64,000 bases of DNA from Trema orientale (taxonomy: Eukaryota; Streptophyta; Magnoliopsida; Rosales; Cannabaceae): positions 1,270,510 to 1,334,509 of the forward strand of contig JXTC01000003.1 of assembly GCA_002914845.1 (NCBI GenBank). The letters run 5' to 3'. Positions 11,703 to 22,626 of this stretch are shown here, in pieces. The position numbers were made by a program, and so were the translations under genes. Every line of letters begins with the position of its first letter. Position 1 is the first letter of the stretch. Below the pieces are notes generated by a model. It ran no database searches. It was not told the DNA's origin and saw nothing but the letters and a program-made list of their open reading frames with translations.

Positions 11703-12209
11703 TGTTCCAGAAAGAATAGTATAACACGCGATAAAAATAACGTAATTAAAGAATAATTATAGCAAGACTTGATACACTCTTAATAATATACAGCTCAATG
11801 TATACATTGAGCACTCAGTCTTTATTCTCTATTTTACTCACACGAACACACATTACACTCGACTCATACACACTCTCTTACTGACATACCGCGCACTTGT
11901 TTCACAGTCACACACACACCTAACTTGCACGCACGAATCTTTCACTTGTACACTAGATGACACTCACCGAAGGGACCCTTATTTATAGTTGTATAAAGTC
12001 GGTTGTATAAACAGACTCACATAAACTAGATATTTCTAGTTATTTCGGCTATTATCGCCGATATATGCTGCAGAAGCTTTTCTAGATTTTTCTAATATAA
12101 TATATACAATTATTGCTTCTTGTCAAAAAGCTTTCCTAAGATAATAATAAATATACATATAACAATAGAAAATTCTAGATAGGACAAAGTTGGTGGTGAT
12201 TCTTTAACA
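11703..12209 (-). mobile_element. Solo-LTR-like sequence (~507 bp)
   Basis: The termini are TGTTCCAG...TTTAACA. On the minus strand a TATA box (CTATAAATAAGGG, complement near 11978-11990) lies at the usual mid-LTR position. The length matches that of the Copia LTRs at 15.4 and 21.7 kb, but the sequence differs. The flanking 5-mers (AATTT and GTAGC) do not match, so the borders may be off or one flank may have rearranged. Confidence 0.4.
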
Positions 12210-12297
12210 GTAGCATCATGTCCGATCATTATTTTATTGTTTAATTTCTTTAATGCACCCTAAAATCGTGAATTTATATTGTGTTAGCTAGTGGTAA

Positions 12298-12730
12298 TCA
12301 TGATGACTATTCATTGTATTGTCGTTTATATCAACTGATTTATATAGTCAAGAGAAATTTATTATCACGTAGGTGCCCGTGTAGCTGATTTTCTATTGTT
12401 TATGGACTGTATTTTCCATGTAAACTAAAGGTATTGGGAGTAATGCGACAAAAATATTGAAAATTTGCGTAAAACAGATGACAAAACCTGATAAGGCGTT
12501 TTATCATGTGATACTGGAGTTCCATCCACATCGGCAATATTTTGTTTCATTTACTTTGGCGATGTCCGACAACTCTATGCATAGCTGGCAATTACAGGGC
12601 CTGATTGCGATTTTTTCTTTCAATGTAGATTATTTATTTCTCGTATGCTTGAAAAAAAGTGTTCTGATAAAAGATTTCATAAATGATTTGGACATAATCT
12701 AATTACTTTTCGCAAATTTTAAAAGGCTAA
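12298..12730 (-). repeat. Left arm of inverted duplication of the subtilase 5' flank
   Basis: Reverse-complemented, 12298-12530 matches 22238-22478 directly upstream of the SBT gene. Shared phrases include TATCAC(A/G)TGATAAAA, AATTTTCAATATT, CGCATTACTC, TTTAGTTTACATGGA, GAAAATCAGCTACA and GATATAAACGACAATAC. The rest, 12530-12730, matches 12948-13166 reversed. In the uninterrupted genome the two right-hand pieces were adjacent, so this arm is one continuous inverted copy at about 75-85 percent identity by eye. No subtilase coding sequence follows on its far side. Confidence 0.75.
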
Positions 12731-12947
12731 AAGCTCTACATTTATACGAAAAATAATAATAATTATTTAGGCATCACAACAATACATTGAATCGCCCTTC
12801 AGGAAAAAAAAAATAAATTAAATCATGGATCAAGATCCTCAGTTTGAAAAGGCTGTTACTTTTTAAAAGCTCTACATTTATAGTTTAATCACGATTAATA
12901 AACATTTACGCATCACAACAATATACTAAATTAGAGTTTTAATTTAC

Positions 12948-13166
12948 CTTTTACATTTGCGAAAAACGGTTAGATTATGTCCAAATCATTTCTGGAATCT
13001 TTTACCAGAGCAGTCTATATTTTTCCAGCATGCAGTAATGAAACAATCTACATAAAAAAAAAAAAATAGCAATCTGGCCCTGTAATTGCGGCCCAGCTAG
13101 GCATAGAGTTGTCGACCAATATCGCGAAGTTATATATGAAACAAAATATTGCTGATGTGGATCGAT
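12948..13166 (+). repeat. Right arm of inverted duplication, distal part
   Basis: The reverse complement of 12520-12725 is found here. Shared phrases include ATGATTTGGACATAATCTAA, CGACAACTCTATGC, AATTACAGGGCC and AATATTTTGTTTCAT. It ends at the TCGAT target site of the Gypsy LTR and resumes at 22238. The ~220-base spacer (12731-12947) contains a further short direct repeat, AGCTCTACATTTATA plus GCATCACAACAATA, shared by 12730-12790 and 12868-12930. Confidence 0.75.
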
Positions 13167-15397
13167 TGTCACGACCTGAGGCCGATAAGTTATAGAATGA
13201 GTATTTCATAAAATAAAAATATCAGAAATAATTTTAAAAATAATTTAACATTTTAATTTTTTAAACTGATTTCGATAAAATATTTAATTGAAATAAAACT
13301 TCACAATTATGTATCATTTATTAAACATAGGCATATTCACAATTATGTATCATTTATTAAACATAGGCATATATTATACAAATTATGTCCAAATCCCAGC
13401 TTACTCAGTTATAATTAAATCTAAAATCCTACTCAAGTCTATAATAGTCATACATCGAGCAATCATCTCACACCCAAGCGTAGATATAGGTTATACAAAT
13501 TATGTCCAAATTCCACAAATAAGCTTACTCAGTTATAATTAAATCCAAAATTCTACTTAACTCTATAATTCACAAATCTTGTAGGAATTTACCAAAATAT
13601 AAACAAAATAGTAAGCCTGCAATATTGTCTCAATTTAGATCTCTCAGACCAAATCATATTGAATGCCGCCTGAGGGGAAGAAGGAGGATTGAGCTAATGC
13701 CTAGTAGAGAATCGATTACAGGTTTTTATATATAAGAAATATACTCATGTTGAAGGTCCTGTATGGTTAGTAGTTCATTCAAAACAATTCATAAAATTCG
13801 AGTGGAAATCACAGTTCAAAGGTTCAAATATTCCAAACTATTGTAAAACATCCATCAAAACCAGTACATATCTATTCAAACCAACATATAACTATGTATG
13901 CAATCATGATATCCGAAGTGTCTTAGTGGGTCACCCGTAAGTCGGAGCTCTTATAAAGATGACTGTAAGTCCGAGCACCCAACATGGGGTACTGTACATA
14001 AGTCCGATAGCCGCTAAGTGTGTGAATACATGCAAATGCTATATGAATGACAAAATAGTGATGATATGCACTATTTTCACAAAATCACAGAATAATCATG
14101 CAGTATTCTTTAATCAAACTATTTTTAGTCCTCAAAACTGAGTTCTTAAATCGTTTTGGATTTTCTAAAAGTTTTAGCAACATAATGACCGGTTTTAACC
14201 AAAACCCAAAAATCTAATTTCCTACAGAAAATAATTTAAAACAGTATATATGACACACCAACTAGTGTAACGTGCCTCCCAGGCAGTTTAAATCTCAAAT
14301 CAAGTCAAAACAGATTTACACAATTTTTACAAATTATTTTACGAAATTCTGTATTTATTGAAAATATATAAATTCATAAATTAAACTAGTTTTAGAATCA
14401 AGTAATTGAATCCCTACCTCAATCGAGTAATTAGATAGCACTACGGTGCTATAGAAAGCGTTTGGCATCGTTTGGCGATCGTTCGAAGGGTTCTGTGTCG
14501 TTTTCAAACCTTGGATCACTTGGTTTGAAAATTCAATTTTCAAACGAATTTTCAAACAGAGCTTCAGATTATGAAATGGACCTCGCCACTGAATTCCTAG
14601 CACCCAAAATAGCTAGGTTAGACATATAACTTGTTTGATTTGGGCTTAGGTCGAACCTAGGTCTACGACATGCAAAACGAGGCAAATACGAGCCATTTAA
14701 TTTTATTTTTCGTGTCCATTTTGAAACATAGTCAATATATATCTCATTTTTTACTATTTTCTACGTAGATTCCAAAAATAATATTAGTCTTACAATCTAA
14801 TGGTCCGAACGAAAAATCAACTCTGAAACTATTTACACACAAAATTATCGAACGAGATCGAAATCAAATAGAGCAAAATCGAGATACGAGACACCTACCA
14901 AGAGATTGCCCATGAGGAGACGAATTGGACGAGACTAATTTCACGGCTAAACATTGTCGGAAAACTCGCCGGTGTCAGAAAATTGGCCGCAGTTTCTTTG
15001 CATCTCCGGCGGTGAATAGAGTAGTTTCAGGTGATGGGGATGGCAGCAGGAGCTTCATCTAGCATCGGGCTTTCGAACCCGGGTGGTGGCGCGGTCTGAA
15101 GTTGGCCGGAGAAAGGTCGGCAGAGCTTGGCCGAGTTTTCAGCATTTTTACCGGATTTTCAAGAGAGAGATTGGGCGAGAAAGAGAAGGTGAGCTAAGGG
15201 AGATTGATATAGGCCACGTGTCTGCTCATTAAAGGGCTGTGCAATTTTTTAAAAAATTTCACATAAGTCCTTGTTTTTCAAGTTTTCTTCCAAATTCGTC
15301 ATTCAATTTTGTAAATTAGTCCCTTTTTCAAAAAATTTCACACTTTTCGAAATTCAATTTTTTTTGTTTGAAAATATTGGTCAAAAGACCATAATAC

Positions 15398-15906
15398 TGT
15401 TAGATTTACGTAATGGATTATTAAACTAAATACAATCCTAAGATCTATCATGCCAAATTATCAGGAAAGGATTTGTTGAGAGAAAACTCGTGACTAACCT
15501 GAATCCATTGTCTTCTATAGCAAAGGATGAGATCACGTAAGCGGAAGTAATTGATTAATTAGAGCCTGAGGGTAGAAGGTCTTCTACAGTCAGAATACTC
15601 TATGTATGCTCAATGGGTTCTCTCTTTGTTGATGGAGGCAGAGGAGAAGAGCACACGTTCTATTTGGCTTGGAGACCAAAACCCTATAGTTATGTCCTTA
15701 TATACTAGTAGCCAATAGAGACCCCATCAGTCCTTATTAGACTAGGATTAGGTAACCACACATTACAGAATCCACACTAAATAGGTAACTTCCTGAGCCC
15801 TCAATTAGATCACTTAATGGCCTCACTTAATTAGATATCCCTAATATTATATAATTGTTATAAAAACTGTGGCCCATAAATTGGGTAAAAACGTGTATAC
15901 CCAACA
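15398..15906 (-). repeat. Copia 3' LTR (minus-strand sense)
   Basis: 509 bases, TG...CA termini, direct repeat of 21695-22201. The adjoining polypurine tract reads AAGTGGGAGAT in element sense (complement of 15907-15917). Confidence 0.95.
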
Positions 15907-16375
15907 ATCTCCCACTTGGGCTACATAAGTTTTCTCTGAGATAATTATATAATGAAAACTTGAGTTCGCACTTTATTGCTGTCTGTTAAGAAATTATTCC
16001 GTAAGACAATCTGAACTATCTTGTATATCAACATGAAACCAAAGCGGCCTTCATTGCACTTAGGTAGGCAACTAAACCCATCAATGATTACCAAATTAAT
16101 ACACATAATTATACAGATCAAGTATGGATGTATGGCATAGAAATTACACGAAAAATGATCTTACATGCCTATTTCCATTTAGTCCTTCTTTATGATTCTA
16201 ATAAATCAACCTTAGTCTTTCACTTTATGCAAAAACTGCAACGTTATGCAAAACTGCAGATAGAAAGAAAATAAAATATAAATTCAGAGTATAAAAGAAA
16301 ACCATCACTTTATTGATATCAAATAATAAATGTGTCTATCACAAGAGAACTCATAAAATCTAACTCCCACTAATT

Positions 16376-17173
16376 TTAAACATCTTTAAATAGTACAACA
16401 CCCATACGAGCAGTATGCTCATGAAAAGATGTTAGACCTTTGGTGAGCAGATCCACCAACATGAAGTTAGATCTGATATGTTCTATAGACACTAGGTGAC
16501 TCTGAACTCTTTCCTTAACAACTAGAAACTTAATGTTTATGTGTTTAGACTTTGACGAGCTTCTATTGTTATTAGAATATAGAACAGCAGCTTTATTATC
16601 ATAATAAATCTTCAATGGCTTTTCAATGTTATCGACAATTCGCAGCCCAGTGATAAAATTTCGCAGCCATATTCCTTGATTCGATGCCCCATGACAAGTC
16701 ATAAACTCTGCCTCCATAGTAGAAGAAGCTGTGAGCGTCTGCTTAGCACTCTTCCATGATACAGCTCCTCCGACAAGCAGGTAAATATAGCCTGAAGTAG
16801 ATCTCTTACTATCTAGGCATCCAGCATAATCAGAGTCGAAATACCCCACGATTTCCAAACGATCAGATCTTTGATAAGTGAGCATGTAATCTTTTGTTCT
16901 CTGTAAATATCGTAAAACTCTCTTTGCTGCTGTCCAGTGATCCATACCAGGGTTGCTTAAATATCTGCCTAACACTCTAACTATGTACGCTATATCTGGA
17001 CGCATACACATCTGAGCATACATCAGACTCCCTACTGCAGATGCATAAGGGATCTTCTGCATTTCTTTAGCTTCAAACTCATTCTTGGGGCATTGAATAA
17101 GATTGAATTTATCATCATTAGCAATGGGTGTATCTCCTGGGGTATATTTGCTCATGCCAAATCTATCAAGCAC
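16376..17173 (-). pseudogene. Copia RNase H domain (plus RT end)
   Basis: This is the largest open piece, 265 codons. It shows the Copia connection and RNase H signatures: YASAVGSLMYAQMCMRPDIA, a GYFDSDYAGCLDSKRSTSGY block (DSDYAG Asp), then SWKSAKQTLTASSTMEAEF and the HINIKFLVVKE block. In the family the DSDWAG Asp and the EAE Glu are catalytic, and both positions are present. It is separated from the RT part by frame breaks at 17174-17225. Confidence 0.9.
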
Positions 17174-17224
17174 TTTCTCGATATAGCTCTTTTGTGATAA
17201 TCTAAGAATGTCCTGAGAGCGATC

Positions 17225-17875
17225 TTAGTGTATTTTAATCCTTAATACAAAAGAGGCGTCCCCAAGATCTTTCATCTCAAATTTGTTTGATAAAAATCTC
17301 TTGGTTTCGTGCAATAAGTCTATATCATTACTTGCCAAAAGTATGTCATCAACATATAAGACTAGGAAGATACATTTGCTCCCACTGAACTTGTAATAAA
17401 TACATCCATCTACCGAATTTTTCTCAAAATCGAATGAAGAAATAACTTGATGGAACTCATGATACCATTGACAGGATGCTTGTTTGAGACTATAGATGAA
17501 TTTCTTTAGTTTACAGACCATAGGCTTTGGATCTCTAGTTACAAAGTTTTCTGGCTATATGATATAAATCATTTCCTCAATATCACTATTGAGAAACGCA
17601 GTCTTTACATTCATCTGATATAGCTCCAGATCAAAATGAACTAATAGTGCCATAATTATTTTGAAAGAGTCTTTCGAAGAAACTGGAAAGAAAGTCTCTT
17701 TATAATCAATGCCTTCTTTCTGAGTGAAACACTTGGTAACTAGACGAGCTTTATATCTTTCGATATTGCCTTTAGATTCCCTTTTGGTTTTAAAAATCCA
17801 TTTACAACCAATACGTTTCTTTCCTGCTGGCAATTCGATGAGTTCCCAAATGTCGTTGTCTTTCATGGATTTCAT
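17225..17875 (-). pseudogene. Copia reverse transcriptase, two frames
   Basis: The first part (17875-17555) has WELIELPAGKKRIGCKWIFK and YKARLVTKCFTQKEGIDY, the start of the Copia RT domain. The second (17521-17225) has LKKFIYSLKQASCQWYHEF and the catalytic YVDD box (LYVDDILLASND). A frame break between 17521 and 17555 interrupts the domain. Confidence 0.9.
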
Positions 17876-17999
17876 CTCATCCTCTATGGCAGCGATCCAC
17901 TATTGGGATTTAGAACTTTGTTTGGCTTGAGTAAAATTGATTGGATTATTTTCCACTCCTATATCAAACTCATGTTCTAGGAGATAGACGATGTAAGCA

Positions 18000-19240
18000 T
18001 CCAGTATCGCGCTTCTCCTTTCCATAGTAGATCTCCTTAATGGCACTTCCTCTTGAAGTTATTGAGATTGCTCTTCAGGAGCAACTTCCTTATTTGGGAC
18101 AGGGAGTTGCAGAATATTGTCTTGAATTTCTGGATTTACTTCTTGAATAATATCAGGCAAAGGAGCCTGATTACCTTCAATAACAACTGTAGGAAGAGAA
18201 ACAAATTCCTCCTCAAAGATAATATCCCTAACCTTATCTCCCTCCCCCCCTCCCAACCTCAATATCCTCAAGGAATCTCGCATTACTCATCTCGAAAAAG
18301 GACTTGTTAGAGGGATCATAAAATTTGAAGCCTCTGGATCTTTCAGCGTGGCCAACAAAATAGCAGCTTATTGTTTTTGAGTCTAATTTCTTTTCATGTG
18401 GCCTGTATGGCCTTGCCTCAGCTGGACAACCTCAAATATATAAGTGCCTAATGCAGGCTTCTTGCCTGTCTATAATTCATATGGGGATTTAGCTACTGAT
18501 TTGCTGGGTACTCTGTTGAGTATATAAACTGCAGTCTTAAGTGCTTCTCCCCAGAGTGATTCAGATAAGGAGGAATGACTAATCATGCTCCTTACCATAT
18601 CCTTAAGTGTTCGGTTTTGTCACTCAGCAACACTATTCATGCTAGATTTTCCTGCTGTTGTGTATTGTGGGACAATTCCATATTCTTCTAGGTACTGTAC
18701 AAAGGGTCCTGGACGTTATTCACTGGATCCATCATACCAACCGTAGTATTCACCACTACGATCAAATTTGACGGCTTTAATTTTCTTGTCGAGTTAATTT
18801 TCAACTTTGACTTTGAAAGCTTTAAATACGTCCAGTGATTGTGACTTCTCATGAATTAAATATAGGTACCCATAGCAAGAATAATCGTCTATGAACATGA
18901 TGAAATACTGTTGGCTATTCTATGAAGCCGTAGGGAATAGACCGCAGATATCAGTATGTATCAATTCTAAGACACCAGAACTCCTATTGGTACCTAATTT
19001 TCATACATTTATCTGTTTTCCTTTAATGCACTCAAGACAAACTGTGAAGTCTGTGAGGTCAAGTGAGTCAAGAATTTCATCTGACACAAGATGTTATATT
19101 CTCTGTTTAGAGATGTGTTCTAATCACTTGTGCTATAACATAGAAAAATTCTCAATGGTTTTGCGTTTTATATCATGTTTCTCGACATGCAAAGTTTCAT
19201 TAATTGAGGTAATAATGTCGACTTTATATAGGTTATCAAT
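18000..19240 (-). pseudogene. Copia integrase region, degraded
   Basis: The stretch between protease and RT holds integrase and C-terminal remnants in several frames with many stops. An [24 protein letters not shown] block (complement of about 18510-18590) is typical of the Copia integrase core end. A short ORF (18283-18059) with a Pro/Glu-rich linker follows. No continuous frame survives. Confidence 0.7.
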
Positions 19241-19719
19241 CAAAGTACTAGTCGCAATAATATTGGGATTTTGAAAAGAATAAATTTATTATTTCTAAAT
19301 GAATAAGAATAACCAGATTTGCCCAAAACTGAAATAGAAATTAAATTCCGTCTAAATGACGGAATAACGAATGTCTCATCCAAATCTAAAAATAAACTGA
19401 AACCTAATTTTAACCTAAATAGACCTATTACCTCTACTGTAACTGTATCGCCGTTGCCCACATAGATGTATCTTTTATCATCACTTGGTAGACGGCTCCT
19501 CAGACAATCCTGCATAGACATACTTACGTGAGTAGTGGCACCGGTATCCACCCACCAAGTATGATTGGGTACAGAAGTAAAATTAATCTCAAAACAGATA
19601 AAATTGAGAAGCTTACCCTTCTTGACATGCCAGGCGATGTATTTAGGACATTTCTTCTTCGCATGTCCTACCTTCTTGTAGAAGAAATAAGCTGTATCCT
19701 CATCATGTTTCTTTTGCAC
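19240..19719 (-). pseudogene. Copia zinc knuckle and protease
   Basis: An ORF of 159 codons begins near a gag zinc knuckle, YFFYKKVGHAKKKCPKY. In the CX2CX4HX4C motif both first Cys are Tyr, while His and the last Cys remain. The protease site WWVDTGATTHVS follows. The frame ends inside the following linker at 19240. Confidence 0.85.
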
Positions 19720-19872
19720 TTTAGTATGTGAAATCCCAGATACAGCTCATTTATCTTTAGTCCTTTTCCTTTTCTTATCTTGAGAGACTGTTGCTAAGTG
19801 AGCACTCTCTGTCTTATCTCGCTTCAATCTATCTTCTTCTTGCACACACTGAGATATGAGCTCATTAAGAGT

Positions 19873-20391
19873 CTATTTTTCTTTCTGGGTGTTGTAACTC
19901 ACTTTAAATTGACTGAATTGTGGTAGAAGAGATAGTAAAACTAATTGTACGAGCAAGTCATCCGACAGCTTTAATTTAAGTGCCTTTAGTTTTGAAGCCA
20001 AATTAGACATCTCTATGATGTACTCCCTGATGTTCCCTTTGTCTTTATAATGCATAGCAAATAAATTGCTCAACATGGTACTTGTTTCCACTTTTTCATT
20101 CTTTTGGAAACGTTCTGCAATTGCGTCAAGGAACGCCTTAGCATTGTCAACCTCTGGCACAGCACCCCTAATGGTCTCTGGTATGGAATGTTTCATGATT
20201 ATAAGACTCATGCTATTAGAACGTTCCCACTGCTCAAAGTTCTTAACATCCATGTCAGAACTTTCATCTGTAAGAGCAGCAGGTTGTTCTTTCCTGAGTG
20301 TAAAGTCTAGATCCATGCAACCGAACACAAACATAACGTGTTCTTTCCACTTCTTGAAGTTTGTGCCGTTAAGTACAGGTATTAAATTCAA
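19873..20391 (-). pseudogene. Copia gag (UBN2-type) N-terminal part
   Basis: 172 codons beginning MNLIPVLNGTNFKKWKEHV, the usual start of plant Copia gag/UBN2 proteins. It contains LFAMHYKDKGNIREYI and MSNLASKLKAL. It is broken by a stop at 19872 before the zinc knuckle, so gag and the knuckle are no longer one frame. Confidence 0.88.
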
Positions 20392-21184
20392 ATTAGCATA
20401 TATACTTGAAGCAGAAACTGAACAGAGAACAAAAACAAAAATAACAACTCACATTAAAACATGTCATAAACTAAGCATACAATAATAAGATATACTAGCA
20501 TGATATAAACATATAAGGTGGGCTCCCATCACAAGATACCCAGAACAACATCAATAAGCCTTCATTTGGGCTGACTTATTAACTTGTAAGTGGTACTCTT
20601 CAGTGCAGTAATCAAATATTGACAGTAAGTCCTGTCAGACAGTAAATCTTCCTTTAGGCTGATTAATTTACTGTCCACATAGAAACTTAATAGCCATCAC
20701 ATATCTATTACCGCAGGTATATTCATTATTCGGCCAAATAATTACATTCCTTTGGGCCAGTAATTATTCGCATGAATAATAAATACACAAAAATTCAAAA
20801 ATTTCAAAATAAATAAATCTACGCAATAGAGGTTACTTTGACAACATGTTATTTCAACTCATCTATTTCAAAATATTCAAACAAATAGTGTAAAGAAAAT
20901 AATAACCAAAGTGCCCAAAATATTAAACTGAAAATTTCAATGCACAAATCTTTATAGATGACCGATTGAGTTTTAAGCACTTTCATCAACTCTTAAAGCC
21001 AAATAGAGTTTTCAACGGATAAAGTGTGGGTCGTACAGAAACTGGGTTGAGAAAACAAAACTGATTGGTTAAGTTTCAGGTTAGAACTCCTTGAATTGAG
21101 TCGAAAAACGACTCAATTTTATCTAAAACCGAGACCGTATACCTCAATTAGGTCAAAAAGACCTAAAAAAAAAAAAAACTGAAC

Positions 21185-21430
21185 CTAGGTGGTGGCGCTG
21201 TAGTGCCAATATGTGGCACTGCGGTGCCACCGCAGCCGTAAGGATGGCACTGCGGTGCCACTGTGTCTTTATGGTGGTGCTGCGGTGCCAGTTGCGTGGA
21301 GCCACGGTGCCACCGCGTCCTTATGGTGAGCGCCATTCGCATGGCGCCACGGTAGCAGTGTGGCACTGCAGCGCCATTGATTGGTGCCGCAGCGCCAGCT
21401 CTCTATTCTGGGTGCCGCAGCGCCAGATTT
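21185..21430. repeat. GC-rich hairpin-forming repeats in the Copia leader
   Basis: At least ten degenerate copies of a GGCACTGCGGTGCCAC / GGTGCCGCAGCGCCA motif are packed into 245 bases between the 5' LTR and gag. The motif is itself near-palindromic. GC content is far above the rest of the element. Confidence 0.85.
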
Positions 21431-21680
21431 TGACCTTAGTGTTAATTATCCGATTTTAAAATTGGGTAACTCAAATCTCGTGCGATTTTTTTGCCCTAAT
21501 CTGCAAACTTTATGACCCAAAACTCAAAATTCAACCCTCATATACTCAATATCTTAACAAAATCATGAAAAATTCATCAATAATATATGTTATATCTAGA
21601 CTCTAGAAATCCAAATAAGTAAAGATATCACAAAATAGAGACATGTATGATTATCCTAAACAATTTAATATGATTTCCTG

Positions 21681-21692
21681 CTCCTGATACCA
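21681..21692 (-). promoter_or_regulatory. Copia primer binding site (tRNA-iMet type)
   Basis: In element sense this reads TGGTATCAGGAG, two bases inside the 5' LTR. It is one inserted G away from the canonical TGGTATCAGAGC complement of the initiator-Met tRNA 3' end. Confidence 0.85.
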
Positions 21693-21694
21693 CT

Positions 21695-22201
21695 TGTTAG
21701 ATTTACGTAATGGATTGTTAAACTAAATACAATTCTAGGATCTATCATGTTAAATTGTCAAGAAATGATTTGTTAAGAGAAAACTCGTGACTAACCTGAA
21801 TCCATTGTCTTCTATAGCAAAGGAAGAGATCATATAAGCAGAAACAATTGATTAATTAGAGCCTGAGAGTAGAAGGTCTTCCACAGCTAGAATACTCTAT
21901 GTATGCTCAATGGGTTCTCTCTCTGTTAATGGAGGCAGAGGAGAAGAACACACGTTCTATTTGGCTTGGGGACTAAAACCCTATAGTTATGTCCTTATAT
22001 ACTAGTAGCCAATAGAGACCCCATTAGTCTTTATTGGACTAGGATTAGGTAACCATATATTATAGAGTCCATACTAAATAGGTAACTTCTTGAGCCCTCA
22101 ATTAGATCACTTAATGGCCCCACTTAATTAGACACCCTAATATTATATAATTGTTATAAAAACTGTGCCCACAAATTGAGTAAAAACGTGTATACCCAAC
22201 A
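21695..22201 (-). repeat. Copia 5' LTR (minus-strand sense)
   Basis: 507 bases, direct repeat of 15398-15906. Its transcription would run leftward, away from the subtilase gene whose TATA box lies about 345 bases to the right. Confidence 0.95.
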
Positions 22202-22237
22202 AATACCCTTACTGTTTTTCCAGGGTTTTACATCGAT

Positions 22238-22478
22238 CACTGAGTATCACGTGATAAAATGTCTTCTCGTATAATTTTTCACAGTTCTTTCATGTAATTT
22301 ACCCAAATTTTCAATATTACTGGCGCATTACTCTCATTGACTTTAGTTTACATGGAGAATCTATATAACAATCAATTACAAGAAAATCAGCTACATAGGT
22401 ACGTAGGTGTTAATCGACTCTATATATCAGCTGATATAAACGACAATACAACGAATAATACTTTAAACGTGCTTCATT
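22238..22478 (+). repeat. Right arm of inverted duplication, gene-proximal part
   Basis: This stretch ends about 70 bases before the SBT TATA box and matches the reverse complement of 12298-12530. It therefore contains the proximal promoter of the intact subtilase. It resumes exactly after the Gypsy target duplication. Confidence 0.75.
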
Positions 22479-22546
22479 CCTTTTTTCTCTTCATTTCTAA
22501 ATTACAATATTGGACATTCATGACATGCATGGATGGTCCGGTGGTC

Positions 22547-22554
22547 TATATAAG
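22547..22554 (+). promoter_or_regulatory. TATA box of the subtilase gene
   Basis: TATATAAG lies 80 bases upstream of the ATG at 22627. Initiation about 30 bases downstream would exclude the earlier in-frame ATG at 22510, which decides the start codon. Confidence 0.7.
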
Positions 22555-22626
22555 CAGATCATGCATGAACCTTTCCCTGCACCAAATCCAATCAAAGCTC
22601 CCATTTTCAAAATAAAATTTAAGAAT

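Larger units (their letters stand above)
15398..22201 (-). mobile_element. Ty1/Copia LTR retrotransposon, complete but decayed, 6.8 kb
   Basis: The LTRs are at 15398-15906 and 21695-22201. The element is bounded by TGTTAGATTT...ACCCAACA and flanked by perfect 5-bp duplications AATAC (15393-15397 and 22202-22206). It reads on the minus strand in the order gag, protease, integrase, reverse transcriptase, RNase H, the Copia order. A tRNA-iMet-type primer site (TGGTATCAGGAG) abuts the 5' LTR and a polypurine tract abuts the 3' LTR. All coding parts have stops or frameshifts, so it cannot be autonomous. I count about 37 differences between the LTRs in ~505 aligned bases. Confidence 0.95.
13167..22232 (-). 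mobile_element. Gypsy solo LTR split by a nested Copia element
   Basis: The LTR starts TGTCACGACCTG (13167) and ends CAGGGTTTTACA (22232). Perfect 5-bp target duplications TCGAT lie at 13162-13166 and 22233-22237. Removing the Copia insertion (15398-22201 plus one copy of AATAC) leaves about 2.26 kb with no internal domains, so it is a solo LTR. It is related to the LTR of the Gypsy element at 38243-42717: both are over 2 kb, both have a CACG near the left end and a (C)AGG-TTTT-ACA right end, and both share a TTCCTACCTCA block followed by a GGACGATC/GGCGATCG stretch. Orientation is minus by comparison with that element. Confidence 0.8.

Noticed and set aside
12457..12702. 81-codon plus ORF
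   Set aside because: Lies entirely in one arm of the inverted duplication and is not conserved as a frame in the other arm.
22510..22626. Upstream in-frame ATG giving an 833-codon subtilase
   Set aside because: It precedes the TATA box at 22547 and would bury the signal peptide 40 residues from the N-terminus.
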